Shown here: piece after piece, positions 17,147 to 28,546 of the stretch
How positions within the stretch are numbered: position 1 is the stretch's first letter
Layout: each line of letters starts with the position of its first letter
Assembly (NCBI RefSeq): GCF_000725485.1
Contig: NZ_JOAG01000020.1
Span: forward strand, 62,001 to 126,000
Source of the DNA: Nonomuraea candida
GTDB taxonomy: Bacteria; Actinomycetota; Actinomycetes; Streptosporangiales; Streptosporangiaceae
Length of the DNA stretch: 64,000 bases
Reading direction: 5' to 3'
Position numbers and translations under genes: made by a program
Notes under the pieces: model-generated
Told to the model about the DNA's origin: nothing
The model's input: the letters and a program-made list of their open reading frames with translations, nothing else
Databases searched by the model: none

Positions 17147-18223
17147 TCAGGCGGGGAGGTCGACCGTGAGGTGCGGGGCCAGGGAGGCGAGGAAGTCCGC
17201 CGCGTCGAACAGGGCGCCCGCCGAGATCACGCCGGCCGGGGCCGCCTCGCGGGTCCGGCCGTCCAGGAGGCGCTGCACGGCCTCGACCGCCAGGGGCGCG
17301 CTGATCGCGTAGATGTCGCGGCCGCGTGCCGTGGCCCGGCGCTCGGCGCCGCCCGCGCTGACCACGACGTCGACGACGAACGTCTGGTCCGAGAGCCCCG
17401 ACGCGTCGGCGGCCTCCGGTGGCGGGGTGTCGCTCGCGGCCAGGTCCCTGGCGGCCTCGACGGTCATGTAGGTGCGCACCTCCGGCACGGCCACGTGGCT
17501 GGGCACGGTGACGACGTCCGCCATGGTGAACTCCGCGATCACCCTGCGCCGGCCGAGCGGCTCGGGGAAGAGCCAGTCCTGCTCCCGCACCTGGTCGTCG
17601 TGGTACTCCAGCGCGCCGTTGGCGAAGCGGACCCGGCGGCCGGAGCGGCGCTGGTGGGAGACCTGGCCGGCCGTCCTGGTGCCCGCCGTGGGGTGCCAGC
17701 CGCTCAGCCCGTACGCCACGTGCACCACGTCCGCCGCGGCCGGTCCGCCCGCCTGGTCGCCCAGCGCCGCGGTCACCAGCAGGTCGCCCAGCCCGCCGTA
17801 GAACGCCATCGCCGGCACCACGGGCGTGCCCGCCTTCCTGGCCGCCTCCCCGTAGCCGGCGAACATCGCGGCGTTGGCCTCGATCTCCGCCGCGACGTCC
17901 ACGTACGGGATCGCCGCCCGCAGGGCCGCCTCGACCACCGGGCCGGCCGTCACCGCGAACGGCCCCGCGGCGTTGATCACCGCCGCCGCCCCCTCCAGCG
18001 CCCGGTCCAGGGCGGCGGGGTCGTCCACCGTGGCGGGGCGCACCACGACCTCGCCCCATTCCTTGGCCAGCGCCTCCAGCCGGGCCGCGTCACGGCCCGA
18101 GACGATGGGGGTGAAGCCACGCCGGAGCAGCTCGGCGACGACGAAACGCCCGGTGTGCCCCGTGGCCCCGTAAACCGCCACCTGAACCGGCGCGTTGTCC
18201 GGCCCGGCCTGGGATGTGCTCAT
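17147..18223 (-). CDS. Saccharopine dehydrogenase-like NAD(P)-binding oxidoreductase
   Basis: A 358-residue protein. The N-terminal Rossmann segment VQVAVYGATGHTGRFVVAELL binds NAD(P); the rest is the saccharopine-dehydrogenase-like C-terminal domain, with GPFAVTAGPVVEAAL and YVDVAAE. Actinobacterial members of this group act as trans enoyl reductases or uncharacterised dehydrogenases. The ATG at 18223 has AGGAG five bases upstream. It is divergent from an AraC/GlxA-type regulator across 97 bases, the usual arrangement for a regulator and its target. Confidence 0.8.
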   Translation of the reverse strand: MSTSQAGPDNAPVQVAVYGATGHTGRFVVAELLRRGFTPIVSGRDAARLEALAKEWGEVVVRPATVDDPAALDRALEGAAAVINAAGPFAVTAGPVVEAALRAAIPYVDVAAEIEANAAMFAGYGEAARKAGTPVVPAMAFYGGLGDLLVTAALGDQAGGPAAADVVHVAYGLSGWHPTAGTRTAGQVSHQRRSGRRVRFANGALEYHDDQVREQDWLFPEPLGRRRVIAEFTMADVVTVPSHVAVPEVRTYMTVEAARDLAASDTPPPEAADASGLSDQTFVVDVVVSAGGAERRATARGRDIYAISAPLAVEAVQRLLDGRTREAAPAGVISAGALFDAADFLASLAPHLTVDLPA

Positions 18224-18307
18224 GATGCTCCTGATCTCGAAGTGTCGCGGTGTCCACTGTGGCGGAGCGGGCCACCCCGCCGTGAGAGTCTGGAACGCCA
18301 TCATCCA

Positions 18308-18323
18308 TACACTTTCGGACATG
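18308..18323 (+). promoter_or_regulatory. Leaderless promoter of the GlxA-type regulator
   Basis: TACACT (18308-18313), seven bases, then ATG at 18321. No Shine-Dalgarno is seen. Confidence 0.5.
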
Positions 18324-19268
18324 CACACCGTGGCACTGGCGGCCGCCGGCCATCTCCTGCACTTCGAGCTGGCGGTCGCGTACGAGATCTTCGGCAACCC
18401 CCTGCCCGACGGTCCGGAAGACTGGTACGAGATCCTGCTCTGCGGGCCGGGGCCCGTGCGCGTCGGCCCGTTCACCCTCGAACCGGAGCACGGCCTGGAG
18501 CGCCTGGCAGACGCCGACACCGTGATCGTGCCCGCGTGCGCGGACGTCGACGAGCCGCCGCCCCCGGAGCTGATCGCGGCCGTCCGGGTGGCGCACGAGG
18601 CCGGCGCCCGCGTCGCCTCCCTGTGCACGGGGGCGTTCGCCCTCGGCGCGGCGGGCCTGCTGGACGGCCGGCGGGCCACCACCCACTGGGCGCACGCCGC
18701 GGAGCTGAGCGCCCGCCACCCCCGGGCCATCGTCGATCCGGACGTGCTCTACACCGACAACGGCAGCGTGCTCACCGCCGCGGGCAAGGCCGCCGCCGTC
18801 GACCTCTGCCTCCATCTGGTCCACCTCGACCACGGCGCCACCGTCGCCAACGCGGTCGCCCGCCGCCTCGTCATGCCGCCGCACCGGCCCGGCGGCCAGG
18901 CCCAGTTCGTGGCCACGCCGCTGCAGGCCACGGGCGACCACCTGCTCGCCGGTCTGCTCGACTGGGCCCGGGAGCGGCTGGACCGGCCGCTGACGGTGGC
19001 CGACCTGGCCCGGCGGGCGAACCTGAGCCCGCGCCACCTGGGGCGGCGCTTCCGGGAGGTGACCGGTCAGACGCCGCTGCAGTGGCTGCTGATCCAGCGC
19101 GTACGCCGGGCGCAGGAGCTGCTGGAGAGCACCGACGAGAGCGTCGAGTCGGTGGCCGTGGCCACCGGGATGGGCACGGCCACGACGCTCCGGCGCCAGT
19201 TCCGGCGGGTCGTCGGCGTCCCGCCGGACAGCTACCGCCGCGCGTTCCGCGCCGCCCCGCCCGCCTGA
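18321..19268 (+). CDS. GlxA-type AraC-family regulator with DJ-1/PfpI domain
   Basis: A 315-residue regulator. Residues 1-185 are a DJ-1/PfpI class I glutamine amidotransferase-like domain with the nucleophile-elbow region RVASLCTGAFALGAAG (Cys present) and TTHWAH. Residues 215-312 are an AraC HTH pair: LTVADLARRANLSPRHLGRRFREVTGQTPLQWL and ESVAVATGMGTATTLRRQF. Such regulators sense small molecules through the amidotransferase-like domain. The likely target is the divergent dehydrogenase. Confidence 0.85.
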   Translation: MHTVALAAAGHLLHFELAVAYEIFGNPLPDGPEDWYEILLCGPGPVRVGPFTLEPEHGLERLADADTVIVPACADVDEPPPPELIAAVRVAHEAGARVASLCTGAFALGAAGLLDGRRATTHWAHAAELSARHPRAIVDPDVLYTDNGSVLTAAGKAAAVDLCLHLVHLDHGATVANAVARRLVMPPHRPGGQAQFVATPLQATGDHLLAGLLDWARERLDRPLTVADLARRANLSPRHLGRRFREVTGQTPLQWLLIQRVRRAQELLESTDESVESVAVATGMGTATTLRRQFRRVVGVPPDSYRRAFRAAPPA

Positions 19269-19295
19269 CCCGCACCCGCCGATCGCGACGTGGGG

Positions 19296-20645
19296 TCAGG
19301 GGACGGCGACGGGCTCCGGGGCCGGGGCGGCCGGGCCGGTGCGGGCGTAGCGGGAGGGTGGGCGGCGCAGGCCGTAGTTGGCGCGCAGCGTGCGGCCCTC
19401 GTACTCGTACCGGAACAGCCCCCTGTCCCGCAGCTCCGGCACCACGTGGTCCACGAAGTCGGCCAGCCCGCTGGGCAGCAGCGGCGGCATGATGTTGAAC
19501 CCGTCCGCGGCCCCGTTGAAGAACCACTCCTGGAGCTGGTCGGCGATCTGCTCGGGCGTCCCCGCCACGACCCGGTGCCCGCGCCCGCCCGCCAGCCGCG
19601 CCAGCAGCTCCCTGACGGTGAGCCGCTCGCGCCGGGCCAGGTCGACGACGAGCCGGCGGCGGCTCTGCGCGCCCTCGGTCTCGGCGGGCACCTCGGGCAG
19701 CGGCCCGTCCAGATGCTCCTCGGTCAGCTCGACACCGGTCAGGTGGGAGAGCTGGGCCAGGCCGTACGCGGGGATGATGAGCTCTTCGAGCTCCCGCTCC
19801 AGGGCGCGCGCCTCCCGCTCGGTCGAGCCGATGACGGGGGAGATGCCGGGCAGGACGAGCAGGTCCTCCGGCCGCCGCCCGTGCGCGGGCAGCCGCCGTT
19901 TGAGGTCGGCGTAGAACTCCCTGGCCTCGCCCAGCGTCTGCTGGGCGGTGAAGACGGCCTCGGCGTGACGGGCGGCGAACTCCTTGCCGTCCTCCGACGA
20001 CCCGGCCTGCACCAGCAGCGGGTGCCCCTGCGGCGGGCGCGAGGTGTTGAGCGGCCCCTTGACGGAGAAGTGCGGCCCGGCGTGGTCGATGTCGTGGATC
20101 CTGCCGGTGTCGGCGTACAGGCCGGCGGCGCTGTCGGCCAGGATCGCGTCGTCCTCCCAGCTGTCCCAGAGCTTGGTGACCACGTCCAGGAACTCGGCGG
20201 CGCGGGCGTACCGGTCGGCGTGCGCGGGGCGTTCGACGCCGAAGTTGCGGGCCTCGGCCTCGCCGGCGGAGGTGACGATGTTCCAGCCCGCCCGGCCGCC
20301 GCTGATGTGGTCGAGCGAGGCGAACTTGCGCGCCACGTGGAAGGGCTCGTTGTACGTCGTCGAGACCGTGGCGATGAGCCCGATGCGCTCGGTGACCGTG
20401 GCCAGGGCAGCCAGCAGCGTCAGCGGTTCGAGGCCGCCGAGCGCGTTGTGGCGCACCTTGCCGGGCAGCGCCACGCTGTCGGCGAGGAAGACCGAGTCGA
20501 GCCTGCCGCGCTCGGCGATCCTGGCCAGCTCCTGGTAGTGGCGGATGTCGGCGATCCTGGCCGGGTCGCTGCGCGGATGGCGCCAGGCGGCCTCGTGGTG
20601 TCCGACGCCCATGAGGAAGGCGTTGAGGTGCAGGGTCTTCGTCAC
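19296..20645 (-). CDS. NtaA/DmoA-family FMN-dependent monooxygenase
   Basis: A 449-residue luciferase-like enzyme of the NtaA/SnaA/DszA group. Motifs: LHLNAFLMGVGHHEAAWRHP at the start, ISGGRAGWNIVTS, RYARAAEFLDVV and GHPLLVQAGSSEDGKEFAARHAEAVF. Members use FMNH2 from a separate reductase to cleave C-N or C-S bonds in nitrilotriacetate, sulfones or sulfides. I prefer the GTG at 20645, which has GGAGG five bases upstream; that GGAGG sits inside the alternative ATG start at 20657, which has none. No reductase is adjacent. Confidence 0.85.
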   Translation of the reverse strand: MTKTLHLNAFLMGVGHHEAAWRHPRSDPARIADIRHYQELARIAERGRLDSVFLADSVALPGKVRHNALGGLEPLTLLAALATVTERIGLIATVSTTYNEPFHVARKFASLDHISGGRAGWNIVTSAGEAEARNFGVERPAHADRYARAAEFLDVVTKLWDSWEDDAILADSAAGLYADTGRIHDIDHAGPHFSVKGPLNTSRPPQGHPLLVQAGSSEDGKEFAARHAEAVFTAQQTLGEAREFYADLKRRLPAHGRRPEDLLVLPGISPVIGSTEREARALERELEELIIPAYGLAQLSHLTGVELTEEHLDGPLPEVPAETEGAQSRRRLVVDLARRERLTVRELLARLAGGRGHRVVAGTPEQIADQLQEWFFNGAADGFNIMPPLLPSGLADFVDHVVPELRDRGLFRYEYEGRTLRANYGLRRPPSRYARTGPAAPAPEPVAVP

Positions 20646-20706
20646 GTGGTCCTCCATCGGGGAAGCGGCGCCGCGGGGCACGGGTCCGGGTGACCTCCTG
20701 CTCCAG

Positions 20707-20763
20707 AACGTACGATCCGCGCCCGGCCAAAGTCAATATTCCCTACTGGTTTTGAAGGAATTT
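20707..20763 (-). promoter_or_regulatory. Promoter and AT-rich inverted repeat of the monooxygenase
   Basis: On the minus strand TTGACT (20736-20731) and TACGTT (20712-20707) are separated by 18 bases, a good sigma-70-type promoter. Just upstream, ATATTCC (20736-20742) and GGAATTT (20757-20763) form an imperfect inverted repeat overlapping the -35, a likely operator. Confidence 0.45.
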
Positions 20764-20872
20764 CTCCCGCCGGCCCCGGCCACCTGCGGGGATTCGGCGG
20801 CCGTCGTCGTGTTGTCGCCCGGCCTGCCTGGGTAAGCCTGTCGATGACTGTGACCATCGGGGGGAGGTCACG

Positions 20873-22918
20873 ATGGACGCCGGCGATCAGGGGGACGGCG
20901 GACTGGCGTTCGAGGTGCTCGACCCGGCGCCGGTCGGGGTGGCGGTGACGCGGGGGCCGGAGCACCGGCTGGTCTACACCAACGCCGTCTACCGCTCGCT
21001 GTTCGGCGACCCCCGGGGCGAGGTGCCGATCGAGGAGGCGTTCGCCGACTTCGCGCGCCGGCACCACCGGGCGCACTTCGACCGGGTGCACGCCACGGGC
21101 GAGCCGGTGACCGGCACCGCCGAGCCGGCGGTGCCCCTGGCAGGGGGCGCGGACACGCGGGAGCGCTACTTCACCTCCAGCCTGTCGCGGATCGTCTTCG
21201 GCCCCGGCGACTACGGCGTGCTCGTCGTGGTGGTCGAGGTGACCGAGCAGACCACCGCCGCGCGCCGGGTGGCGGCCCTGTCCGAGCAGCGCCGCCGCAT
21301 CCTGCGGCGCTACGAGAGCCTGATGCGCGTCAGCGCCGACATCTTCTGGGTCACCAGCAGGGAGGGCTACGTCTCCGAGCCCAGCCCCAGCTGGGAGCGG
21401 GTGACCGGGCAGCCGTGGGAGGAGTGCCGGGGGCAGGGCTGGTTGCGGATGGTCCACCCCGATGACCGCCCGGGCACGATCGAGTCCTGGTCGCGGGCGG
21501 TCACCGAGGTCAGCGAGGTGTGGGAGCACGTCTACCGGCTGCGCACCGTCGACGGCGGCTACCGGCACTTCCAGCTCCGCGCGGTGCCCATCTGTGAGAA
21601 CGGCCAGGTGCTGGAGTGGGTGGGCCTGTCCAGCGACATCGAGCGGCAGTGGCAGGAGCAGCGCTGCCAGCGCCTGCTGGACCGCGCCGCCACCGCCACC
21701 GCCCAGCTCAGGAGCCTGGAGGAGATGCTCGGCGCGCTGGCCGACGTGATCGTGCCGGAACTGGCCGACGGCTGCGGCGTCTATCTGGTCACCGACCTGA
21801 CCGACGAGCGGCACGGCGGCGCCCCGTTCATCATCGAACGGCTGGCCACCGCCGCGCGGCCCGGCCTGCGGCGGCTCCCGCCCTACAGCGAGGAGCAGCT
21901 CTCCGCCGGCAACGCCTTCGTCAAGGCCGTGCGCCGCCGCCGGCCCCTGCTGAAGACGTTCCCCGCCGGGTCGCCGCCGCCGGAGCTGGTGCCCGCCGGC
22001 ACCCGCCCGTGGCTGACGGGCAACGACGCCAACAGCGCGCTGATCCTGCCGGTCGTGGTCGACGGGGCCGTGCCCGCCGTGGTCTGCGTGGTGACGTGCG
22101 GGGACCGCCCGGCGATCAGCCGGGCCGACATCTCCCTGCTCAACCGCATGTTCGACCACGCGCACGACGCCCTCAGCAGGGCCATCCGCTACCAGCGCAC
22201 CCAGCAGATCGCGCTCGCCCTGCAGTACAGCCTGCTGGCCGAGCCGCCCCGGCTGCCCGGCCTGCGGATCGTCGCCCGCTACCGCGCCAGCCCGGCCGCG
22301 GCGGAGGTGGGCGGCGACTGGTACGACTCCTTCGTCCTGCCCGACGGCGTCCCCGTGCTGGTGATCGGCGACGTGTCCGGGCACGACCTGAGCGCCGCCG
22401 TCGCGATGAGCCAGCTGCGCAACATGCTGCGCGCGCTGGCGATGGACCGCCGCGAACCGCCGGGCGAGATCCTCGCCCGGCTCAACGTCGCGATGGAGTC
22501 GCTGTCCGGCGACGTCACCGCCACCTGCGTGTACGCCCGGGTGGAGCAGCTCGGCGCCGGCCACCGGCTGCGGTACGCGGTGGCCGGCCATCCGCCGCCC
22601 CTGCTGGTCACCCCCGAGGGCGGGGGCCGCTTCCTGACCGGCGCCCTCAGCCCGCTGCTCGGCCTGCCGTACGCCGGGACGCGCGTGTCGGAGGTGGCGC
22701 CGCTGCCGCCGGGCAGCACGGTTCTGCTCTACACCGACGGGCTCGTCGAGCGGCCGGGCGAGCACCTCGACGAGGGCCTGGAACGGCTGCGCCGCCTGGC
22801 GGAGTCGGCCGCCGACGAGCCGGTGGACCGGTTCTGCGACCAGATGGTCAGTGGCCTGCCGATCAGCGGCCTGGACGACATCGCCGTGATAGCGCTCCGC
22901 GTGCCCCCGGAGCCCTGA
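20873..22918 (+). CDS. PAS-PAS-GAF-SpoIIE (PP2C) serine phosphatase
   Basis: A 681-residue cytoplasmic sensor phosphatase. Residues 10-120 and about 140-255 are PAS domains (the second with PAC motif YRHFQLRAVPI). Residues 275-425 are GAF-like. Residues 445-675 are a SpoIIE/PP2C phosphatase domain with metal ligands in GGDWYD, VIGDVSGHD and LDDIAVIAL. Such proteins dephosphorylate anti-sigma-factor antagonists in response to ligands. GGGGGAGG precedes the ATG. Its 3' end abuts the kdpE remnant on the other strand, suggesting a rearrangement there. Confidence 0.9.
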   Translation: MDAGDQGDGGLAFEVLDPAPVGVAVTRGPEHRLVYTNAVYRSLFGDPRGEVPIEEAFADFARRHHRAHFDRVHATGEPVTGTAEPAVPLAGGADTRERYFTSSLSRIVFGPGDYGVLVVVVEVTEQTTAARRVAALSEQRRRILRRYESLMRVSADIFWVTSREGYVSEPSPSWERVTGQPWEECRGQGWLRMVHPDDRPGTIESWSRAVTEVSEVWEHVYRLRTVDGGYRHFQLRAVPICENGQVLEWVGLSSDIERQWQEQRCQRLLDRAATATAQLRSLEEMLGALADVIVPELADGCGVYLVTDLTDERHGGAPFIIERLATAARPGLRRLPPYSEEQLSAGNAFVKAVRRRRPLLKTFPAGSPPPELVPAGTRPWLTGNDANSALILPVVVDGAVPAVVCVVTCGDRPAISRADISLLNRMFDHAHDALSRAIRYQRTQQIALALQYSLLAEPPRLPGLRIVARYRASPAAAEVGGDWYDSFVLPDGVPVLVIGDVSGHDLSAAVAMSQLRNMLRALAMDRREPPGEILARLNVAMESLSGDVTATCVYARVEQLGAGHRLRYAVAGHPPPLLVTPEGGGRFLTGALSPLLGLPYAGTRVSEVAPLPPGSTVLLYTDGLVERPGEHLDEGLERLRRLAESAADEPVDRFCDQMVSGLPISGLDDIAVIALRVPPEP

Positions 22919-22965
22919 CCATTCCACGACCTCCACGGGCCCGGCCCGGCGCGCGGGTCCGGGGC

Positions 22966-23064
22966 GTGGGGCGCCACGGCGACCTCGTAGTGGCGGGCGG
23001 CCAGGTTGATGCGCAGCGCGCGCAGGATCTGCGGCTCGTCGTCCACGACGAGGATCTTGGTCAT
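22966..23064 (-). pseudogene. kdpE: kdpE stub (response regulator truncated after about 33 codons)
   Basis: The ATG overlaps the kdpD stop (ATGA), the normal kdpDE junction. The product starts MTKILVVDDEPQILRAL and continues to HYEVAVA, exactly the first beta-alpha-beta of a KdpE receiver. Homology then ends; the frame continues antisense to the phosphatase gene until a stop at 22729. The phospho-acceptor aspartate and the whole DNA-binding domain are missing. KdpD therefore has no local cognate regulator. Confidence 0.8.
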
Positions 23065-25598
23065 GACGCCGCCGTCCTGGTGCGGACCGGCATGCTGACG
23101 ATCATCGTGAGACCTCCTCCAGGTGTCTCCTCGGGCGTGAGCGTGCCGCCCATCGCCTCGGTCAGGCCGCGCGAGAGCGCCAGGCCCAGCCCCACGCCGG
23201 TGCCGTTGTCGCGGTCGCCGAGCCGCTGGAACGGCAGGAAGACCCGCTCGTGGTCCTGCGGCGGGATGCCGGGACCACGGTCGATCACCCGGATCTCGAC
23301 CACGTCGTCGTGCCAGGTGCCGGTGATCACCACCGTGCGGCCGGGCGGGCTGTGGCGCACGGCGTTGGCCATCAGGTTGACCAGCACGCGCTCCAGCAGG
23401 GCCGGGTCGGCGACGATCTCGGGCAGCTCGATGGAGATGTCGCCCTCGACGCGCTCCCGCAGAGCGCCGAGGTCGTCGATCGCGCGGGGCACGACCTCCT
23501 CCAGAGCGACGGGCTGGAGCGCCAGGCCGAGCACGCCGGCCTGCAGCCGGCTCATGTCGAGCAGGTTCTCCACCAGGCGGTCCAGCCTGGCCAGGGACTC
23601 GTCGGCGGTGGCCAGCAGCTCGGCGCGGTCCCCGTCGGACCAGGTGATGTCGTGGTTGCGCAGGCTCTCCACGGCGGCCTTGGCGGCCGACAGGGGCGTG
23701 CGCAGGTCGTGGCTGACGGCGGCGAGCAGCGCGGTGCGCATCCGGTCGGCCTCGGCCAGCGGCCTGGCCAGCTCGGCCTCCTCCTGCAGCCGCTGCTGGC
23801 GCAGCGCGACGGCCGCCTCGGCGGCGAACGCCTCCAGCACCCGCCGGTCGCCGGCGTCCAGCAGCCGTCCCCGGGCGGCGAGCACCAGGCCGTCGCCGAT
23901 CACGACGTCGGTGTCCCCGGCCGCGGGGGCGGTGCAGGGGGCGGCGCCGGAGGTGGCGATGATCCGCCAGGACTCCGGCTCGGCCTGGTCGTCCGGGGTG
24001 GGCTCGCCGGCACGTTCGAGCAGGGTGACCGCGTCGAGGCCGAACGTCTCGCGCAGCCGGCCCAGCAGCGAGGGCAGCGCGGCCTCGCCGCGCAGCACGT
24101 GCCCGGCCAGCGTGGACAGCACCTCGGCCTCCGCCCCGGCGTGCGCCGCCTGGCGGGTGCGCCGGGCCGCCAGGTCCACGATCGTGCTCACCGCCGCCGC
24201 GACCAGGATGAACACGATCAGCGCGAGCAGGTTCTCCGGGTCGGCGATGGTGAGCCGCCCGAGGGGCGGGGTGAAGAACCAGTTGAGCAGCAGCGACCCG
24301 CCCACCGCCGCGACGATCGCCGGCCACATGCCGCCGACCAGCGCCACCCCGACGACCAGGCACAGGAACAGCAGGATCTCGCTGGGCAGCGAGATCACGT
24401 CGCGGAACGGCGCCAGCACGCCGGTCAGCGCCGGCATGCCGGCCACCGCCACCGCCCACCCGGCCAGCCGCCGCTCCCGGGTCAGCGCGGCCCCGGCGCG
24501 CTCCGGCCGCCGGCGGCCCCGCTTGGCCTCCTCGTGGGTGACCAGGTGCACGTCGATGGAGCCGGAGCGGGAGGTGGTCTCCACACCGACGCCGCGCGAG
24601 AGGATCTGCGCGAACCTGCCGCGCCGGGAGGCGCCGAGCACGAGCTGGGTGGCGTTGACGCCGCGGGCGAAGTCGAGCAGCGCGCGCGGGATGTCGTCGC
24701 CGACCACCTGGTGGTAGGTGCCGCCCATGCTCTCCACCAGCGTGCGCTGGCGGGCCAGGCGGGCCGGGTCGCCGCCGGTCAGCCCGTCGGAACTGGTGAC
24801 GTGGACGGCCAGCAGGTCGGCGCCCTTGGTCCGGGCCGCGATGCGGGCGGCCCGGCGTACCAGGGTCTCGCCCTCGGGGCCGCCGGTCAGCGCGACCACC
24901 ACCCGCTCGCGCGCCTCCCACGTCGTGGCGATGCCGTGCTCGGCCCGGTAGCGGTCGAGCTGGTCGTCCACCTTGCCGGCCACCCAGAGCAGGGCCAGCT
25001 CGCGCAGCGCGGTGAGGTTGCCGACCCGGAAGTAGTTCGACAGGGCCGCGCTGACCTTCTCCGGCGCGTACACGTTGCCGTGGGCCAGGCGGCGGCGCAG
25101 CGCCTCCGGCGACATGTCGACCAGCTCGATCTGGCCGGCCCGCCGCACCACCTCGTCGGGCACGGTCTCCCGCTGCGGCACCCCGGTGATCTCCTGGACG
25201 ACGTCGTTGACGGACTCCAGGTGCTGGATGTTGACCGTGGAGATGACGTCGATGCCGGCATCCAGGATCTCGTCGATGTCCTGCCAGCGCTTGGCGTTCT
25301 TCGAGCCGGGCACGTTGGTGTGGGCCAGCTCGTCGATCAACGCCACCTTGGGCGCGCGCTCGATGACCGCGTCCACGTCGAGTTCGGTGAAGGTGGCCCC
25401 CCGGTAGACGATCGTCCTGCGCGGGAGGACCTCCATGCCCTCCAGCAGGGCGGCGGTGCGGGGGCGGCCGTGGGTCTCGACGAAGCCCACGACCACGTCC
25501 CGGCCGCGCTCCCGGGCGCGCCGGCCCTCGCCGAGCATCGCGTACGTCTTGCCCACCCCGGGCGCCGCCCCGAGGTAGACCCGTAGCCGCCCTCTCAC
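23061..25598 (-). CDS. kdpD: KdpD sensor histidine kinase
   Basis: An 845-residue sensor. Residues 1-210 are the KdpD domain with P-loop YLGAAPGVGKTYAMLGEG and LIDELAHTN. Residues 225-365 are a USP-like domain. Four membrane helices follow (about 375-475), then a GAF region, the H-box AAVSHDLRTPLSAAK and an HATPase ending GTGVGLGLALSRGL. It responds to potassium limitation and turgor. The GTG at 25598 follows GGGAGG, which overlaps the kdpC stop region. The usual partner KdpE is reduced to a stub downstream. Confidence 0.93.
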   Translation of the reverse strand: MRGRLRVYLGAAPGVGKTYAMLGEGRRARERGRDVVVGFVETHGRPRTAALLEGMEVLPRRTIVYRGATFTELDVDAVIERAPKVALIDELAHTNVPGSKNAKRWQDIDEILDAGIDVISTVNIQHLESVNDVVQEITGVPQRETVPDEVVRRAGQIELVDMSPEALRRRLAHGNVYAPEKVSAALSNYFRVGNLTALRELALLWVAGKVDDQLDRYRAEHGIATTWEARERVVVALTGGPEGETLVRRAARIAARTKGADLLAVHVTSSDGLTGGDPARLARQRTLVESMGGTYHQVVGDDIPRALLDFARGVNATQLVLGASRRGRFAQILSRGVGVETTSRSGSIDVHLVTHEEAKRGRRRPERAGAALTRERRLAGWAVAVAGMPALTGVLAPFRDVISLPSEILLFLCLVVGVALVGGMWPAIVAAVGGSLLLNWFFTPPLGRLTIADPENLLALIVFILVAAAVSTIVDLAARRTRQAAHAGAEAEVLSTLAGHVLRGEAALPSLLGRLRETFGLDAVTLLERAGEPTPDDQAEPESWRIIATSGAAPCTAPAAGDTDVVIGDGLVLAARGRLLDAGDRRVLEAFAAEAAVALRQQRLQEEAELARPLAEADRMRTALLAAVSHDLRTPLSAAKAAVESLRNHDITWSDGDRAELLATADESLARLDRLVENLLDMSRLQAGVLGLALQPVALEEVVPRAIDDLGALRERVEGDISIELPEIVADPALLERVLVNLMANAVRHSPPGRTVVITGTWHDDVVEIRVIDRGPGIPPQDHERVFLPFQRLGDRDNGTGVGLGLALSRGLTEAMGGTLTPEETPGGGLTMIVSMPVRTRTAAS

Positions 25599-25599
25599 G

Positions 25600-26436
25600 T
25601 CACCTCCCGTCGAGTGCCAGGTTGAGTTCGAGCACGTTGACGGCGGGCTCGCCCATGAAACCGAGCGCGCGGCCCGTGGTGTGCTCATCGATCAGGGCCT
25701 TCACCCGGTCAAGGGCCAGGCCGCGCTCCTTGGCGACGCGGGGCGCCTGCAGCTCGGCGTAGGCGACGGAGATGTGCGGGTCGAGGCCGGAGCCGCCGGC
25801 CGTTACCGCGTCGGCGGGCACCGGCACGGTGGTCACGTCGCCGCGGACGGGGACGGTGCGGCCGGCCGCGTAGTCCTCGCCGGGCCGAGCGCATTCGACC
25901 TTCAGCCCTTGGTAGGAGGCGATGAAGGGGGCGGCGGGGCAGGCCTGGTTGACGCTGACGGCGCGGTCGGGGAAGACCTTGAGCACCGCGCCGACCCCGT
26001 CGGGGGTGCAGTACGGGCGGGCGCCGCTGACGCCCTCCAGCTCGCCGGCCGCCTTGGAGCGGGCGCAGACCTGGGTGAGCAGCGACAGCCTGCCCTCGTC
26101 CGAGCCTGCGGGCAGGACGTCGATGACGTCCTCGGGGCCGAGGTTGCTCGCGCCGGTGGAGGTCGGGTCGTAACCGTCGCCGGCGGCGGACGGGCGGGAC
26201 TGGAAGTACTTCCTGATCGGGTCGCCGTCGGCGTCGGTGAAGGACTGGCCGATGAGCGAGCTGCCGACGGCCCTGCCGTCCCGCTCGACGACCGAGCCGT
26301 CGGCGCGCTCGCCGAACAGGGCCTGGGCGACGCCGGTGGCGGCCAGCGGGTAGACGAGGCCGAGCAGCACGGTCAGGACGGCGACCGCCCGGAGAGCGGC
26401 CAGGTGCCGGCGCAGCCGGCTGGGCAGGCGTTCCAT
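25600..26436 (-). CDS. kdpC: Potassium-transporting ATPase subunit C
   Basis: A 278-residue protein with one N-terminal helix and an extracytoplasmic domain. Family motifs are GSSLIGQSF, YFQSRPSAAG, ASNLGP and, at the end, SGLDPHISVAYAELQAPRVA and VNVLELN. It is longer than the roughly 190-residue E. coli protein because of an insert with several cysteines (VCARS, YCTPD, ACPAA, VECAR), as in other actinobacteria. KdpC stabilises the KdpFABC complex. The ATG directly follows the kdpB stop. Confidence 0.93.
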   Translation of the reverse strand: MERLPSRLRRHLAALRAVAVLTVLLGLVYPLAATGVAQALFGERADGSVVERDGRAVGSSLIGQSFTDADGDPIRKYFQSRPSAAGDGYDPTSTGASNLGPEDVIDVLPAGSDEGRLSLLTQVCARSKAAGELEGVSGARPYCTPDGVGAVLKVFPDRAVSVNQACPAAPFIASYQGLKVECARPGEDYAAGRTVPVRGDVTTVPVPADAVTAGGSGLDPHISVAYAELQAPRVAKERGLALDRVKALIDEHTTGRALGFMGEPAVNVLELNLALDGR

Positions 26437-28545
<2,109 letters not shown>

Positions 28546-28546
28546 G

